A stretch of 64,000 nt of DNA from Venturia oleaginea (taxonomy: Eukaryota; Ascomycota; Dothideomycetes; Venturiales; Venturiaceae). Below the pieces are notes generated by a model that saw only the letters and a list, made by a program, of their open reading frames with translations, made no database searches and was not told where the DNA came from. Below, piece after piece: positions 11,976-22,990 of this stretch. The stretch is from positions 1,488,001 to 1,552,000 of the forward strand of contig JABMLP010000012.1 of NCBI GenBank assembly GCA_013176395.1, in the 5' to 3' direction. The position numbers were made by a program, and so were the translations under genes. Numbering within the stretch: position 1 is the stretch's first letter; every line of letters starts with the position of its first letter.

Positions 11976-12638
11976 ATGAACCTCCTGCGAACTTGCACTC
12001 CACTCGCGAGTCTTCCACCTTTGACGAGACCTCTCTCGGCTCGTCCAGTTTACACTACTGTATTCCCCAGATTCTTTTCTACATCAAGGGCCCTCCAGGT
12101 CGAACGGTCCGACTCGAGAGAGCCCCTCAGCTCAGCGTTCTCCAAAAAGGAACCAATTCTCAACATCAGAGAATACCTTTCGAAACCCTATTGGTCCGTC
12201 GAATCACTACTTCCAACACCAGAACAGACGGCAGCCCAGTCACCAGTATCCCCTCAGCAGCTACGACATTTACTGCGACTCTCTGCCCTCCCTCCACCGA
12301 AAGACGCGGCAGAGGAGGCCAAGATGCTTGAGATATTGGCCTCACAGCTCTACTTCGTGCAGGAGATACAAAAGGTGGATACAACTGGCGTTGATCCCCT
12401 GAGAGCCTTGAGAGACGAAAGCCTTGAATCCGAAAAGGCCAATGAAATTACACTGGCCAGTCTCAAGGAAGCACTGGATCAAGAGGAGGTTGTTGGACGG
12501 CATTACAAGCGCATACGAAGGAAACAGGATCAGGTCAACGTTGCAGACAATCCAGAAGGCTGGAAACCACTGCATCACGCTGAACGAAAGGTCGGAAAGT
12601 TTTTTGTTGTGGACAGTGGAGCGACTGCATCAGTTTGA
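11976..12638 (+). CDS. Mitochondrial glutamyl-tRNA(Gln) amidotransferase subunit C-like protein
   Basis: The predicted protein has 220 residues. The first 40 are Arg/Ser/Pro-rich without acidic residues (MNLLRTCTPLASLPPLTRPL, then FFSTSRAL), a convincing mitochondrial presequence. The GatC-like core follows: ILNIREYLSKPYWSVESLLP, then SPQQLRHLLRLSALPPP and LASQLYFVQEIQKVDTTGVD with PLRALRDE. GatC stabilises the GatA-GatB complex that amidates Glu-tRNA(Gln) to Gln-tRNA(Gln) in mitochondria. The start at 11976 removes a 35-codon upstream extension that would spoil the presequence. It is single-exon. Assignment as GatC family is good; complex membership is inferred from the family. Confidence 0.8.
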   Translation: MNLLRTCTPLASLPPLTRPLSARPVYTTVFPRFFSTSRALQVERSDSREPLSSAFSKKEPILNIREYLSKPYWSVESLLPTPEQTAAQSPVSPQQLRHLLRLSALPPPKDAAEEAKMLEILASQLYFVQEIQKVDTTGVDPLRALRDESLESEKANEITLASLKEALDQEEVVGRHYKRIRRKQDQVNVADNPEGWKPLHHAERKVGKFFVVDSGATASV

Positions 12639-14536
12639 TGGGTATATATTATGTCCTTCTACAAAAACCCACAACACCAGAATCCTCAACCACCATCATG
12701 AACTTATTTCACCAAGACACCAACCCAAACGACAGCAAATCGTATAGGGCCAGGAGACAGCCGAGATAACGGGAAGTCTATAACAAACCACCAGTTCAAC
12801 GACATCAACGCAAACCCTTGACTTAACACAAACAAAATCTGCACGAAAAATTTGCTGAGGCAGAAAACGCATGAAGGCTGCAATCACTCGTGTAGTCCCA
12901 CCGATTACCTTTATCCTTCTATCAAACAAGGCAGGCGTAGAATACCCGGATCGTAATATTATTCTTTCCGGGTGCGGTAAGAACCGGGTGGAACACTTTC
13001 GTAAAGTATGGGTTCACCTGGTGTGTGGCGCATGATTGTTTCAGCCAATCAGAGTCCGCAGGGCGTTCCCAAGCCAGGGGCGTCCACCTAGTGAAAAGGG
13101 GGTACCCCCCTAGGTAGAACCATAATTTACAAAAGTATTCTGTTCGCTTCTTACCGTACCTAGAAATAGTAATTACGATCCGTGTCCCCTGCATTTATCA
13201 CACCTACTCTATTCGATAGAAGGGGAAGATAGAATACAACACTATAGTCTCAGTATGTTGTTAAGCGCCTTCAGAGGACTGTCTTGATAGTAGGCACCGG
13301 CTTTCAATCACTGAAAATGCAACGTCTTTGAAGGAGTCACGTCGATTTCATGGCAACATATATTCCGCTGGCGATGATGTGCTTTGATGGACGAAAGGAG
13401 ATTGTGAGGCCGCAGCTGAATTGGTCCATGAGGCTTCTCTGACACTGCCGCAGCTGGGTTGATTGGAAAATCTCTAGGCGGGGCCATGTGCGACACCGAT
13501 TTCTTGGGGATAACGACGGCGAGGCGTTTCTGATATGCGGATGCGATTGCCATCAACATAAATGTCTCTGCGACACTGAACGCCATCTATCAGTCTACAG
13601 CTGCTGGTAAAGTCATTCGATGAATTCAACAACAATGTGCTTCGTGCCGGCGACGACGAGCTTTGACGTGAGGACTGAGCCATCATCACAATGAGTCATG
13701 GCAAGGCGATGGAGGTGTTGAGGGAGAAGAGTCGAGCCAGTCGGCACCAATGCCAATGCTGGTGAGAAGAGTTCAGCGATTTGAGAACGTGGATGAAGGT
13801 GGAAGAAACGGAGGGAAGAGGGAAGATGGGGGTGAGTGGCTTTAAGTAGGATTAGGATTTGTTCTGGAAGGCTTGGCGGGATGGGCTTCTCAGGTGCGTC
13901 CTTCTAGTCGTACGCATGAACCGCTTTGGAACTTTATGTCCTTTTTGGACGACGAAAATGCGTTGAAGACGATTTTGATGAATTCGGAACGTTTCTGAGT
14001 TCCTTGGATGGTAAGAAGCCTGGAAGCGGATGGTTCTTGGATGTTACCCGAGCGTAGATCTTCTTATGAACTGGAGCCAGAGGTGAGCATTGTATTAAAG
14101 TTTCGGCTTTGCAGAGAAAAGCAATAGGCCTGTCTACCTGTTGATAGTTGATTGCCTTTTCTGGATGACTTGTTGTTGCTGTTCCACTTTGTCTTTGCCC
14201 TTTGTTGCGTCGGCAAATCCCGGGTTTGAGAGATCAGGTACCACAGTGTTATCGTTTTGACATTGAGAGTCTTTGGAGAATGTATCCGTGCTTCGTTTTT
14301 GGTACGTGGGATTGGTGGCTTTTTTATCGCTTGGTACATGAAAGTTAAAAGAGGCCGACGGGGAGTTGGGATGTATAGGGGCGCGATAAGTTTGTGAATG
14401 ATTGTTGAAGCTTTTTCGGAAGGTGTCTTGTAGAGAGGTCTATTGATTTGGTATTAAGAGGGTTGGACGAGATCATCGAGGCCGCTACTAGCTGCCTTTC
14501 TCTTTCGGGACGTGTCACGTGAACAGAGAAAAAGCT
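12639..14536. other. Intergenic region up to the pogo-like element
   Basis: Only short frames (under 95 codons) with no recognised motif. It ends at the TA dinucleotide that was duplicated by the transposon starting at 14539. Confidence 0.45.
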
Positions 14537-14610
14537 TAACGTAATCCACCATCGAGCGGTACACACCACCGAGCGGTACACATTTTCGTATCCTCATCGA
14601 TTAACCCACA

Positions 14611-16511
14611 ATGCCACCACAACTAGTCAATACAAAGGCCCAGAAAGAGGGTCAACTACTCCTTGCTCATGACGCTTATTTGAAAGGCCATTTTCTAAGT
14701 ATTCGAAAGGCCGCTGATGCCTATTCTGTCCCATTTACTTCCCTTGCCTCCCGCCTTCGCGGACGCGCTTCACGCGTCGATTCGCGCCCAAATTGCCAAA
14801 AGCTTACGGATACGGAAGAGGAGGTCGTTGAGCATTGGATACTATCTATGGATGAAAGAGGTTATCCATTGACCGTTACTGGGGTACGCGATGCGGCAAA
14901 AATCGTACTCGAGCAGCGTGTAGGCTCAGATTGCAAAATCGGTGTCAATTGGCCTCAGCGATACATCAACCGCCGCCCTAGCCTCAAATCGCGATATTCA
15001 CGCAGCTACGATAATCAAAGGGCAAGATGCGAAGATCCAGCCCTTATTGGGGCCTGGTTTCAGCTTGTACAAAACACAATCTGTTGAACAGTGGCATGCC
15101 AGTCCTTGATACCTCAGGCATAGTGCACGTGATAGATGCCAAGGAATGCATTGACATGCATATATATGCATGCAGATGCAACGGTGTACTTAACCTCTGC
15201 AGTCAATACAGTCAAGTCACAGGGTGACACTCGTTCTGTTCATCGGCTCCTATCGTTAAGTTCGTGTTGAATCTACTTCCGAATAACTCTGTTTTGCTCG
15301 TTCAGCGTAACACAATCGCTAAATACGGCATCCTCAATAACGATATCTACAACTTCGACGAAACTGGCTTTGCAATGGGCCTTGCGAGTACCTCACGCGT
15401 AGTTACTGCCTCAGATAGGCGTGGCAGACCCCCTCGATTACAGCCTGGCGATCGCGAATGGGTTACGGCAATCGATTCGATCAATGCGCTGGGTTGGAGC
15501 CTCCCGCCGATGGTGATCTTCAAAGGCAAGGTACATATATCATCTTGGTACGAAAACAAAAATCTACCGCCTGATTGGACAATCGCTTTGAGTACAAATG
15601 GATGGACTAATGACAAGCTTGGATTACATTGGTTAAAAGAGGTTTTCGAGCCAAATACAGCTGCAAGAAAGGTTGGTAGTTATCCACTACTAATTCTGGA
15701 TGGCCACGGCAGCCACGCAACGCCAGAATTTGATCAATTTTGTGCAGACCGGATGATTATTACTCTTTGTATGCCACCGCATTCATCACATCTTCTTCAA
15801 TCTCTCGATATTGGTTGTTTTTCGGTCCTCACGCGTACCTACGGCCACCAAGTCTCGGCATATATGAGGCTTGGCATAAATCATATCGACAAAATTGAGT
15901 TCCTTCACGCTTTTAAAATTGCTCGAATTAGTGCCCTCACACTAAGCAATATTCAACGCAGCTTCACTGCTGCCGGTCTCGTACCTTTTGATCCAGATCA
16001 GGTACTTTCAACCATCCAGATTAGGCCATCTACCCCTACAGCGCCCTTGGCCGCAAACCAAGAGCAATAGCAACTAGAAACACCTCAGAATCTAACCCAG
16101 GTAGAGCTGCAGGTAGCTACAATCAAAGGCTATCTTAAGAGACGTTCAAAAAGTCCACCAACACCAACAGATCAGGCCCATGATCAGCATGACAAGGGCT
16201 GCCAGATCGCGATGCAAGGCGCCGCTTTACTAGCTGCGGAAAATGAGAAATTAAGGGCTGCAAATGAGAGGCAGAAGCGAAAGAGGCAACTAAAAAGGAG
16301 ATATATTAGTCAATCAAGCGCTTTAACTGTTGCAGAGGGCTCAAGCTTACTTCAACTTTCTAAAGAAGCTTCGGTTATCAGCAGTAACCAGGTTGATCAA
16401 GAGCCTTAAATTGAGGAAGAACCACCAAATGAAGAGGAGAACATTGTAATTACTTGTTTTATTTGTCGCAGTTGTGACCATTTTGCAATCAACTGTCAGA
16501 AATATAGATAG
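14611..16511 (+). pseudogene. Fot1/pogo-like DDE transposase, disrupted
   Basis: The N-terminal half (14611-15080) carries a CENP-B/psq-type helix-turn-helix: SIRKAADAYSVPFTSLASRL, then LTDTEEEVVEHWILSMDERG and GVNWPQRYINRRP. The DDE half resumes at 15318 with NDIYNFDETGF (first Asp), LLILDGHGSHATPEF (second Asp) and LLQSLDIGCF (third Asp). Between them lies a 227-bp insertion that shifts frame. Further in-frame stops occur at 16068 (TAG) and 16407 (TAA). After these, the same frame still encodes a charged coiled segment and a terminal zinc knuckle, CFICRSCDHFAINC (CX2CX4HX4C), ending at 16511. The enzyme cannot be made from this copy. Confidence 0.85.
15073..15317. mobile_element. 227-bp insertion with 9-bp target duplication inside the transposase
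   Basis: The sequence AACACAATC occurs at 15073-15081 and again at 15309-15317. Deleting one copy plus the intervening 227 bp (15082-15308) rejoins the transposase frame exactly where the family has a continuous segment (VQNTI to AKYGI). The insert has no ORF. Its ends are not clearly inverted: GTTGAAC near the left end and GTTCAGC near the right end are inverted with one mismatch and a one-base offset. A 9-bp duplication fits a Mutator-like non-autonomous element, but the superfamily is inference. Confidence 0.65.
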
Positions 16512-16595
16512 GAATATTTAAAAATGAGAGATTTATTGGTGCATAATAGAGTAATTGATGAGGGTACGAAAATGTGTACCGCTCGATGGTGTGTA

Positions 16596-16799
16596 TGTCA
16601 CGTTTGACCTTGGACTTGACTTGGAAGCATGACTTGAATTCTATGGAATGTGCGAAGTTGTAAGGATGAGGAGCTAACTAAGAGGTAGAGACGAGTCTAA
16701 GTACTTGCGACCAGTCTCGCGCTAGACCTGATCGAGCAGAACCACCACATTTAACTACGTTTAACTGCATTCGAATACCAACATAGTTCGATCATGACA
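16596..16799 (-). repeat. LTR (3' LTR of the Ty3/gypsy element)
   Basis: This 204-bp direct repeat matches 22506-22709 with about two differences (for example A versus G in CTATGGAATG, and G versus T in TAGTTCGATC). It has TG..CA ends. On the internal side (16800 onward) a short G-rich tract in the element's sense strand, near TTGGGGAG, is the likely polypurine tract. Confidence 0.92.
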
Positions 16800-16883
16800 G
16801 TACTCCCCAACAAGGCCGAGGCGCAATGGTTCAAACTGAACTATTTGGCGAGGTGACTGACAAACTTGAAGCATGATCGAATC

Positions 16884-19800
16884 CTAACCAGGCCTGTACC
16901 CGGTTGGTTTTGGTTTTCTTGGATATCTCTGGTGAAATTCATCAACCGCGCTCTTTGCGTTGTGCAAGAATTGAAGGGGTTCCCATGTCGGTAAGTAATA
17001 GCCTTCCCATTTAACCTTGTAGTCAAATCTCTTCGTAGCTTTGTTGAATCGTGAATCAACGACTTCATCCAGGGTGTAGATTCCATCGTTTTCTTCAACA
17101 TCGACGGGAGGAGGTTGCGAGTCATTCTGGTTTGGAAACATCCTGTCGGAAGGGGGGTAGGCAGGGAGCAGTAGATTTGTATGAAAGATGGGATGGCAAT
17201 GCATAGAAGTAGGGAGCTCGAGTTTATAAGCGTCGTGGTCTAGGGCTTGTAGAATCTTGAATTTGCCGGCGAACTTGCAGTCGAACTTTTTGGATGGGCG
17301 CGTGGTCTTGATATTCTTGAGGTTTAGCCAAACCCAGTCACCAACTTTGTAGTTTGGAGAACCAAGCCGATGTTTGTTCTTGAAATATTCGTAGGTAGCG
17401 CTGGCGTGGCGGATCTCGTTGTAGCAAATCTTCTCAAGGTTTGCCATGAAGTCAGCCATGGAATTAGCTTTTCGTGTCTCGGTAATTTCGTGGCGAGAGG
17501 CGTTACGGTCTGGTTGAATTGGCGCTTCCAATCCGGAGCGTGGATCGTAGCCGTAGGCGGCAAAAAATGGTGTGAGTTTTGTTGCATTGGAGGGTGTGTT
17601 GTTGATCACGAATTCGCAGAGTGGTAACCATTCGTCCCAATCATCTTGTTGATAATTGCAGTAAGCACGGATGTAGATTTCGACTTGGGCATTCGCTCGC
17701 TCGGTCCCGCCATCTGTCTCGGGGTGGAAACTGGTAGAGAGGCGGATTCGGATTCCGAGGCGTTTGCAGAGTACTTTCCAGAGGATAGCAACGAATTGGG
17801 ATCCTCGGTCGGAGATAATGCTTCGAGGTAAGCCGTGGAGGCGGTAGACGTGTTGGAGAAAGAGTAAGGCGCATTCGCGGGCTTCTGGGAGTTTTTGGCA
17901 GGGGATAAGGTGCTTGATTTTGGTGAGGCGATCGACAATTACTAAGAGGCAGGTATTACCTCCTTTGCGTGTAGCAGGTAAATCGGTAATGAAGTCCATC
18001 TGGATGTCTTCCCATCTTCGTTGAGGGGCTTCGAGAGTGTTGAGGAGTCCTTGGTACATTAGGTTGCTCGGTTTTGCGCGTCGACAGGCGTCGCATCGTG
18101 AGACCCATTTGTCCGAGGTGGCGTGCATGCCATGCCAGTAGTAGAACTTGCGGAGTTTGAGGAAGTTGTTAGCTTTACCCGGGTGACCTGCGACATTACA
18201 GTCGTGGTTCGCTTTCAGAATGTATGCTTGTAGTGTATCGTCTTGGGGAATAAATAGACACTTTTTATACCAAAGGCGGCCGTCGCGTTCTTCGCAGTCC
18301 TGCATCCGCAACGTTCGGTGGTGGGTTTTGCCGTCGCGTAGTTTTTTCAAGACTTCGCGTGGTTCTTTGTCTTTAGTCAACGCTCTAGCGTAGAGTTCTT
18401 CAAACTTGTCTTCGTCCCAAATAAGCTCTTCGTCGTCTGGGTCTTGCGAAGGGATGAATATGTCCGGAGGGGAGAACGGGGTGGTTGGGGTTTGTTCTTC
18501 AGCTACTGCGTCGTTGCTAGGTTTGTTCCATATATCGTTGAGGGGCTCAAGGGATTCGTCCCCGTCATTTTCGGAAGAGTCGCGGTAGTCTGGGTTTTTC
18601 TCGAAGTCTTGTGGAGAGGAGTGGTCACGAAGCGTAACTGGGCATAATGAAAGATTGTGGACTTGGAGCGCTAGTTCTTTTCGAATCTTAGGGTCAAGTG
18701 TGTGGGGTTTAAGCATAACCTGTGACTGGTGCTGGATACGCGGGTCGGATACGTTTGAGGGGAGGTCTTGGGAGCGGCGGGTCAAGGCGTTGGGTTTCGT
18801 AGTATCTTTTCCTGGTCTCCATTTGATTTCGAAGTGGAATTGGGAGAGGAATTCGGCCCAACGGGCTTGTCGGCGAGTGAGTTTTTTGGTTGACATGTAG
18901 TATTCGAGGTTTTGGTGGTCTGTAATAACTTCGATCGGGTCTTCAGTTCCTTCGAGCTCTCCTCGCCACTCTTCAAATGCGCGAATGATTGCTAGGAGTT
19001 CTTTGTCGTAGATTTCGTAATTACACTCCTGGGGTGTGAACTTGTGAGAGAAGAAGGCGACGGGGTGTAGCAAACCGTCATTGCCGATTTGTGAGAGTAC
19101 TCCAGCGCCTACCCAGTCGGAGGCGTCTGTTTCGACAATACACTTCTTTGTAGGGTCGAAATGTGCGAGGATTGGTGCGGAGATGAAGGCTTCTTGGAGT
19201 TTATCAAAAGCGGCGCGCTGTTTTGGGCCGAAGTAGAACGGCTTGTCTTTTTTCAGTAAGTCGGTAAGAGGTTTCGCGGTGGAGGAGTAATTGAAAATAA
19301 AACGGCGGTAGAAATTGGCAAAACCGAGGAAGGATTGGACGTCGTGGCGAGTGGTACAGTATTGCCAATCAATGATTGTTTTGACTTTGTCCGGGTCCAT
19401 CCGGATTCCGTGGTCTGTGATAATTAAACCGAGAAATTTGACTTCTGTCTGGTAGAATTCGCATTTGTCGATGTCGATGTTGAGTCCTGCTGCGTGCATC
19501 CGTTCGATAACCTGCCGCACTTGAATTTTATGCTCTTCGAGAGTTTCGCTGTAGATTAGGATGTCGTCGAGGTACGCGGTGCAGAAAACGTCGAGGAAGT
19601 CTTTAAGTTGTTCGTTAATATACGACTGCCAGGTCGCCGGGGCATTGCAGAGGCCGAAGTTCATAACTAGAGATTCGAACAGACCGAAGCGGGTTCTGAA
19701 TGCAGTGAGAGGAACGCTGTCGGGGTGGACTCGGAGTGCGTTGAATGCTGAGATAATATCGATCTTCGTGAAGTACTTGGCTTTGCTGAGTTTGTCTAGG

Positions 19801-20862
19801 GTTTCGCGGAGTAAGGGAATAGGGTATCGGTTTTTTCGAGTAATGGCGTTGAGTTTTCGGTAGTCTACGCAGAATCGCAGACCACCACCTGGTTTTTTGA
19901 CAAAGATACATGGGGAACTGACGTCGGACTGGCTTTTTCTGATAAAGCCTTTTCCCAAATTCTCCTCCAGCCATTTCCGGAGGCATTTGAGTTCGTTCTG
20001 GGACATACCATAAAGAGGAGCGTTGAGTAACTGGTCTTTCTTGTCTTCTTGAATTTCGATTGTGGTCGACGAGGCGTGAAGGGGGCAGTGAATCAGCAGC
20101 TTTTCTGTTAAAAGCGTGCGCGAGGTCGTGAAGGTCTTTGGGTAACTGGGGGCGAGGGTCTTTGTAATCTGGTTTCTTCGCCAGAAATTTATCGATATCT
20201 TGAATACTGATTGCGTAGATTTGAGCATTGGGCTGCTTAGAATTCCATTGAAAAGCGTGAGAGTTGACAATCTTCCAATCGCGAGGAGAGTTCGGGGTTT
20301 CTTGAGGGGGTGCGCGGGCACCAAACGGGAGCGGGATATACTCAACAGAGCCCTTGTGGCCCTGAAGACATTTCTTAGAACAGTGGGTACCGAAGTGAAT
20401 ACTACGATTCTCAAAATCGAGTTTCACACCGTGGAGGTTCATCCAGGGAGTGCCAAGGATGACTGCTGCGGAGCCGAGACGGGTAACAAAGAATTTCGTG
20501 GTTTCGAGGTGGTGTTCTCCGGTTCTGACGGAGACGTGGATTTCGTGAGTAACGTAAGAGGGTGCAGAGGATGCCTGTTCGCCGTCAAAGGCTTTGAGAC
20601 GGCGGGGGTTTTCGAGGGGAATAAAGGGAAAGCCGTGGGATTGCGCAAAATCGAGGTCTATGAAACTTCCTGTGGCAAAGGAATCAGTAACGGCGAGGGT
20701 TTTGATCGATTCATTAAGTGTAATTGGGACTATGATTGGTCTAGAGTCTACTGGTCCATCAATCTCTCCTGTTGATTTCTCTGAGTAACCTAGAACTGCC
20801 GAACTGATGTGGAGAACATGTCGTTTCGATTTGTTGTCGTGTCTCGATGAACGTCTTTTCAA
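16884..20862 (-). pseudogene. Pol polyprotein of the Ty3/gypsy element, frameshifted
   Basis: The protease lies in one frame with VTDSFATGSFIDLDF near 20685 (variant DSxxTG active site). A shift of one frame is needed at about 20060-20090, inside the linker before reverse transcriptase. Beyond it come GGGLRFCVDYRKLNAITRKN, the catalytic AYLDDILIYS, RNase H start VETDASDWVGAGVLSQ, the integrase HHCC region (HDCNVAGHPGKAN to CDACRRAK), integrase core blocks FITDLPATRKGGN and IISDRGSQFV, and a C-terminal chromodomain (YTLDEVVDSRF..YKVKWEGYYLPTWEP). The Pol frame begins just where Gag stops (TTGA overlap at 20859-20862), in the -1 frame. The internal frameshift probably kills this copy. Confidence 0.88.
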
Positions 20863-22433
20863 CGAGACTGTGAGTTTTCCGAACTCGGGGTGTATGGGGC
20901 TGATCCGAAGCCGTAGCTTGTGGTGCTAGAAGAGGCGGTAGAACCTGAGCGTTCTTCAGGGCCTTGAGTGATCCGGGAAGTCTGGACGTTCTGTGGATAC
21001 GCTCCCGATGCTCCTGACATACTCATATTGCTAAAACTCATAGGGGGAATGAAGTTTCGAGCTCCGGAGTTGCCAAACTGCATGGGGTCACTGGCGAACT
21101 GGTTGGGAGTAGTGAACTGATTGGAGGGGCGTCCACGCTGGGCTTTCTTAGGGCATACGGCGGCGATGTGCTTCTGACCATTAGGCATAATTACTACGGG
21201 CTCTCCGCAGTATCCGCAACGGTTGTTGGTCTTTCGCCATTGGATATTGGCGGCTTTCTCTTCCAGGGTCCAGGATGCAATTGGTTTCATCTGGAGAGAC
21301 GGAAGGCAGGTACCTATGTCGGCGCCGGCACTACCGTTGAGGTTCATAACTGAAATGTCCATGGCATCTCCGAAAGCGTGAGAAGTGGCGGGGGAGACTA
21401 GGAATGCGCGTTGGGATGCAGAGGGAGCGGTAGCTAATGTAGATGATCCTGAGAATACGGGAGCTTTTCGAGCTCGAGAGATTTTCTCGAATTGTTTCAT
21501 GTTGGCTTCGCAGTTGTGGCACAGATCGATTAACTCCTCCAGTTTCTTTGTCGTAGGGACGTGAATCATTGCTCCGCTGAGTTCTGCGCTCAGACCGTTG
21601 CGAAAGTTGACAATCATAAGTTGTTCCAAGGGGTTTGCGGGTTCTGAGACGTGAGGGAGGGTGATTCCGGCTTCTTGGAGTAGGCGTCGGAAGTCTGCGG
21701 CGTAAGTAGCAAATGTTCGGTTTGCCATCTTGTGGTTCTGCAGCTTATTCATAGCATCTTGAGTATCGAAACGAGGAGCGTAGCTGTCGTTGAGTTTTGA
21801 GATAAATTCGTCGAGGGATTCAAAAGGCCATGAATTCGTAGTTTCGTTGTAGTATGGGCGAATTGTGGATTTGCACTTGTCGTCAAGTCGATTGAAGGCG
21901 TAAGTAACTTGTGAGTTTACTGAAGGGAATGCTTTGGAGTCTGCGCTGAGTTTTATCCGGAGGTCTAAGAGCCAGCTCTTGTATTTGTTTTTATCTCCTT
22001 CAAAGATAGAGATGTCGCCTTGGGTTGGTCGAGGGGCGGAGATTTCGCGAGAAGTAACGCTCTGGAGTTCTGCTCGAAGGGCGCGAGCTTCGTTCTCAGA
22101 GGCTTCGAGCTTGAGTTCTTGAATTGAACGGGACATGGTATCCTGGTCTCGCTGGGCTGTGTTGAACATATGGGAGATGGTAGCTAAAAGCTGGAGGAGT
22201 GGGAGCGCCGAAGCGCGGTCGAGAGTAACGTGTCAGACTGGGACGTATTCATTTTCGTTGACTGAGGCTTCGTCCGCCGGGGTTGCAAAGGTAGCTTGGA
22301 TCTTCTGAGTAAGGGTTGCTGTGAGTCTAGGGGTTATAGAGAAGTCGTAGAAGGCTAAGGGGTTTTCGAGAGTACTGTTTTCGAGGGTGGTAGTATCGTC
22401 CGCAAGGGAGGGAAGGTCGAGAATTCGGGGCAT
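20859..22433 (-). pseudogene. Gag of the Ty3/gypsy element, with one in-frame stop
   Basis: The uninterrupted part starts at the ATG at 22169 and encodes 436 residues: an N-terminal coiled segment, the retrotransposon Gag core (WPFESLDEFISKLNDSYAP, ATYAADFRRLLQEAGI, NFRNGLSAELSGAM) and an atypical zinc knuckle CGYC..H....C with a 12-residue gap, then a Ser/Thr/Gln-rich tail. The same frame is open further upstream from 22433, broken only by a TGA at 22233-22235, so Gag may originally have started at 22433. A C-to-T change would explain the stop. Confidence 0.8.
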
Positions 22434-22493
22434 AGTTGGTGAGGTTTGTCGGCTGCGTAGACAATAGCAGCCCGACTTTTATCGTAAAAAGGG

Positions 22494-22505
22494 ATCCTTA
22501 CAAAC
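22494..22505 (-). promoter_or_regulatory. Putative self-priming primer-binding site
   Basis: Two bases inside the 5' LTR, the sense strand reads TTGTAAGGAT. It does not start with the TGG typical of tRNA-primed elements, but is perfectly complementary over 10 nt to ATCCTTACAA inside the LTR itself. The Tf1/sushi group of chromoviruses is known to prime reverse transcription from the 5' end of its own RNA, so I infer that mechanism and that transcription starts near that LTR sequence. Confidence 0.6.
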
Positions 22506-22709
22506 TGTCACGTTTGACCTTGGACTTGACTTGGAAGCATGACTTGAATTCTATGGGATGTGCGAAGTTGTAAGGATGAGGAGCTAACTAAGAGGTAGAG
22601 ACGAGTCTAAGTACTTGCGACCAGTCTCGCGCTAGACCTGATCGAGCAGAACCACCACATTTAACTACGTTTAACTGCATTCGAATACCAACATAGTTCT
22701 ATCATGACA
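22506..22709 (-). repeat. LTR (5' LTR of the Ty3/gypsy element)
   Basis: The 204-bp partner of 16596-16799. In the element's sense it contains ATCCTTACAA (window 22568-22577 on the opposite strand), which is the exact complement of the sequence next to the LTR at 22494-22503. Confidence 0.92.
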
Positions 22710-22990
22710 TGTACCGCTCGATGGTGGATTACGTTATCATTTACAGATTGCTTGTGTTGAGACTAGTGTAGAATTCTTATTTCATTGAGTAGGAATTTTG
22801 TCTTGACGGTAAGATTGACAGCTAATATTTCTGTCTATTTAAACATTCGGAGGGAGATCTTGAACCATTAACTACAATCTTAAACTTTCAACTCGAGATC
22901 CACCTCTTGAAGACGCTAGCAGTATTGAACAATTGAATTGCTAGGGAGTATAGGGATATCGATCTCGATTTAAAGGATACTACTTTGCTA

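Larger units (their letters stand above)
16596..22709 (-). mobile_element. Complete Ty3/gypsy chromovirus-type LTR retrotransposon
   Basis: The 6114-bp element has two 204-bp LTRs, begins TGTCACG and ends CATGACA in window orientation, and is flanked by the 4-bp duplication TGTA (16592-16595 and 22710-22713). The coding direction is minus: Gag then Pol. Domain order is protease, reverse transcriptase, RNase H, integrase and chromodomain, which defines chromoviruses. The target site lies inside the right inverted repeat of the pogo-like element. The two LTRs appear to differ at only about two positions, so insertion was recent, yet the coding region has at least one stop and one frameshift. 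Confidence 0.93.
14537..22736 (+). mobile_element. Fot1/pogo-like DNA transposon, interrupted by two later insertions
   Basis: The element body runs 14539-22734 and is flanked by TA duplications at 14537-14538 and 22735-22736, as expected for Tc1/mariner-pogo transposition. The terminal inverted repeats start ACGTAATCCACCATCGAGCG and are about 57 bp long with two mismatches once the LTR retrotransposon at 16596-22709 is removed. Each repeat contains two tandem copies of an 18-bp unit (CACCATCGAGCGGTACAC and a near copy). Without the retrotransposon and the 227-bp insertion the element would be about 1.85 kb, a normal size for Fot1 relatives. It encodes one DDE transposase, now broken. Confidence 0.9.
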
